From: Clostridiales bacterium
GTDB lineage: Bacteria; Bacillota; Clostridia; Lachnospirales; Lachnospiraceae
NCBI GenBank assembly: GCA_019418195.1
Contig: DYCJ01000039.1
Span: forward strand, 1-15,735
Direction: 5' to 3'
DNA length: 15,735 nucleotides
Below the pieces are notes generated by a model that was not told the DNA's origin, ran no database searches, and saw only the letters and a list, made by a program, of their open reading frames with translations. The translations under genes were made by a program, and so were the position numbers. Below are positions 14,368 to 15,735 of this stretch, piece after piece. How positions within the stretch are numbered: position 1 is the stretch's first letter; each line of letters begins with the position of its first letter.

Positions 14368-15174
14368 ATGAAAAAGAGAGTATTAAGTGTACTGCTCTGT
14401 GCGGGCATGGCGGTTTCCATGCTGGCAGGCTGTGGTTCCGGAAACTCAGAGCCGGGTACTGAGAGTGAAAGTGATAAGGCTTATGTGCAGGAGAAAGGGA
14501 CGCTTGTCGTAGGTATCACAAACTTTGAACCTATGGATTATCAGGATGATAACGGTGACTGGATCGGATTCGATGCCGATATGGCAAAGGCTTTCGGAGA
14601 GAGTCTGGGCGTGGACGTGGAGTTTGTAGAGATCGACTGGGACAACAAGATCCTTGAGCTTGACAGCCAGACAATTGACTGTGTATGGAACGGTATGACA
14701 CTTACAGATGAAGTGACAAGCTCCATGGAGTGCACAGACGCATATCTGAACAACGCGCAGGTTGTAGTAGTACCGGCGGACGTTGCAGACCAGTATCAGG
14801 ATGAAGACAGCTTATCTGGTCTGAGCTTTGCTGTTGAAGCGGGAAGTGCAGGAGAGGAACAGGTAAGCGGGCGAGGCCTGGATTACACTGCAGTGACAGC
14901 GCAGGCAGATGCCCTGATGGAAGTTGCTGCGGGAACTTCGGATGCAGCAGTGATCGATTCTCTGATGGCGTCAGCCATGATAGGAGAAGGAACGAGTTAT
15001 TCAGACCTTACATATACGATCAGCTTAAACAGTGAAGAGTACGGCGTGGGATTCCGCAAAGGCTCTGATCTGGCAGAAGAACTGAACAATTTCTTCGCAC
15101 AGAGTTATGAAGACGGATCTATGCAGGCGTGTGCTGAAGAATACAAAGTACAGGCTGCACTGATCGAACAGTAA
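14368..15174 (+). CDS. Amino-acid ABC transporter substrate-binding lipoprotein (SBP family 3)
   Basis: A 268-residue periplasmic-binding-like lipoprotein that captures a solute, probably an amino acid, for import. The signal is MKKRVLSVLLCAGMAVSMLAGC with lipobox LAGC and Cys22. The mature part begins with a Ser/Glu-rich linker, then TLVVGITNFEPMDYQ (45-59) and WIGFDADMAKAFGESLGVDV (65-84), typical of family 3. DCVWNGMTLTDE (104-115) is the ligand-loop region and GTSDAAVIDSLMA (189-201) the second-lobe acidic motif. The position where family 3 proteins usually have Arg to hold the ligand carboxylate (TxxR in TDER) is Val116 here. ATG 14368 lies 10 nt after GGAGG (14353-14357); GTG 14362 lies 4 nt after it and would add two residues. 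The permease follows after 26 bp. Substrate specificity cannot be assigned. Confidence 0.9.
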   Translation: MKKRVLSVLLCAGMAVSMLAGCGSGNSEPGTESESDKAYVQEKGTLVVGITNFEPMDYQDDNGDWIGFDADMAKAFGESLGVDVEFVEIDWDNKILELDSQTIDCVWNGMTLTDEVTSSMECTDAYLNNAQVVVVPADVADQYQDEDSLSGLSFAVEAGSAGEEQVSGRGLDYTAVTAQADALMEVAAGTSDAAVIDSLMASAMIGEGTSYSDLTYTISLNSEEYGVGFRKGSDLAEELNNFFAQSYEDGSMQACAEEYKVQAALIEQ

Positions 15175-15200
15175 TATATAAAAGAGACAGAGGTTATAGC

Positions 15201-15735
15201 ATGGATTTGATAATGGAACAGTTCCCGATTGTTTTCAATGCGCTGAACGTCGGATTTCTACAGACATTAAAACTGTTTTTTGTGACACTCCTGGGAGCGA
15301 TCCCGCTGGGATTAGTTATATCTTTCGGATCGATGTCGCGGTTTAGGCCACTAAGTTATATAACCAAGATCATTGTATGGATCATCAGAGGTACGCCTCT
15401 GATGATCCAATTGCTGATTATATTTTATTTTCCCGGGATCGTTCTGGGAAATAATATCTGGGGCGGAAGCGAAAGCGGAAGATTCCTTGCGGCGTCGGTC
15501 GCCTTTATTTTTAATTACGCCTGCTATTTTTCCGAGATTTACAGAGGCGGTATCCAGGGTGTGCCAAAGGGCCAGGAAGAAGCCGGGCTTGTGCTGGGGA
15601 TGACGAGAAGCCAGATCTTCTTTAAGGTTACACTGCTCCAGATGATCAAGCGGATCGTGCCGCCGATGGCGAATGAGATCATCACGCTCGTAAAGGATAC
15701 ATCCCTTGCGCGGATCATTGCACTGCAGGAAATAA
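15201..15735 (+). CDS. Amino-acid ABC transporter permease, N-terminal part (runs off the window)
   Basis: The frame from ATG 15201 stays open to the window end, giving 178 residues with no stop. AGAGGT (15189-15194) lies 6 nt upstream. It is a HisM/GlnP-type inner-membrane permease. Hydrophobic segments fall near residues 20-42, 66-82 and 95-111. The conserved RGTPLMIQLLIIFY (63-76) and the EAA-type coupling loop EEAGLVLGMTRSQIF (126-140), which contacts the ATPase, are present, followed by PPMANEIITLVKDTSL (154-169). The usual length is about 215-225 residues, so roughly 40 residues and probably an ATPase gene lie beyond the window. It forms an operon with the binding protein. Confidence 0.93.
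   Translation, partial: MDLIMEQFPIVFNALNVGFLQTLKLFFVTLLGAIPLGLVISFGSMSRFRPLSYITKIIVWIIRGTPLMIQLLIIFYFPGIVLGNNIWGGSESGRFLAASVAFIFNYACYFSEIYRGGIQGVPKGQEEAGLVLGMTRSQIFFKVTLLQMIKRIVPPMANEIITLVKDTSLARIIALQEI

Overview
The window is a contiguous, all plus-strand stretch of a Gram-positive, anaerobic-type Firmicutes chromosome, most likely from the family Lachnospiraceae (Clostridia). I base this on moderate G+C by eye, strong AGGAGG/AGGTGA ribosome-binding sites, the secA-prfB gene order, a eukaryote-type HisA, and the DUF5717/DUF5716 pair that I associate with this group. The family assignment comes from recall of protein families, not from a search. No mobile element, CRISPR array, tRNA or rRNA was seen.

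Layout. (1) 1-930: the 3' end of a primary-type sigma factor, then a small, very acidic lipoprotein with an 11-residue repeat, then a strong perfect hairpin. (2) 931-1713: a stand-alone HisA of the eukaryotic (yeast HIS6-like) type, away from any other his gene in view. (3) 1705-5557: promoter, leader hairpin, secA and prfB. The prfB gene is split by an in-frame UGA at codon 26 and needs the classical RF2 +1 programmed frameshift, so a full-length product spans 4438-5557. (4) 5614-8094: homoserine dehydrogenase followed 30 bp later by an archaeal-type phosphoglycerate-mutase homologue of the 'proposed homoserine kinase' type, a likely threonine/methionine-branch operon closed by a good intrinsic terminator. 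(5) 8231-8747: a GNAT acetyltransferase with its own promoter. (6) 8789-14210: a strong extended -10 promoter driving three tightly coupled genes: a ~1,097-residue DUF5717-type protein, a 427-residue DUF5716-type protein that reads as a degenerate Hsp70/actin-fold protein, and a 255-residue TPR protein. (7) 14253-end: a near-consensus promoter, a leader with two palindromes, an amino-acid ABC transporter lipoprotein and the start of its permease, which runs off the window.

The best candidate for an undescribed system is region 6. Stop/SD fusion between genes 1 and 2 and a 26-bp overlap between genes 2 and 3 argue for equimolar, co-translated partners. The combination of a large beta-sandwich plus helical-solenoid scaffold, an Hsp70-like protein with eroded phosphate-binding motifs, and a TPR protein suggests a dedicated chaperone-like or scaffolding complex. 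Its function is unknown to me. Other items worth attention are the RF2 frameshift site with a hairpin lying on the slip site, the non-orthologous homoserine kinase candidate, the eukaryote-like HisA, and a substrate-binding protein lacking the usual ligand-carboxylate arginine.
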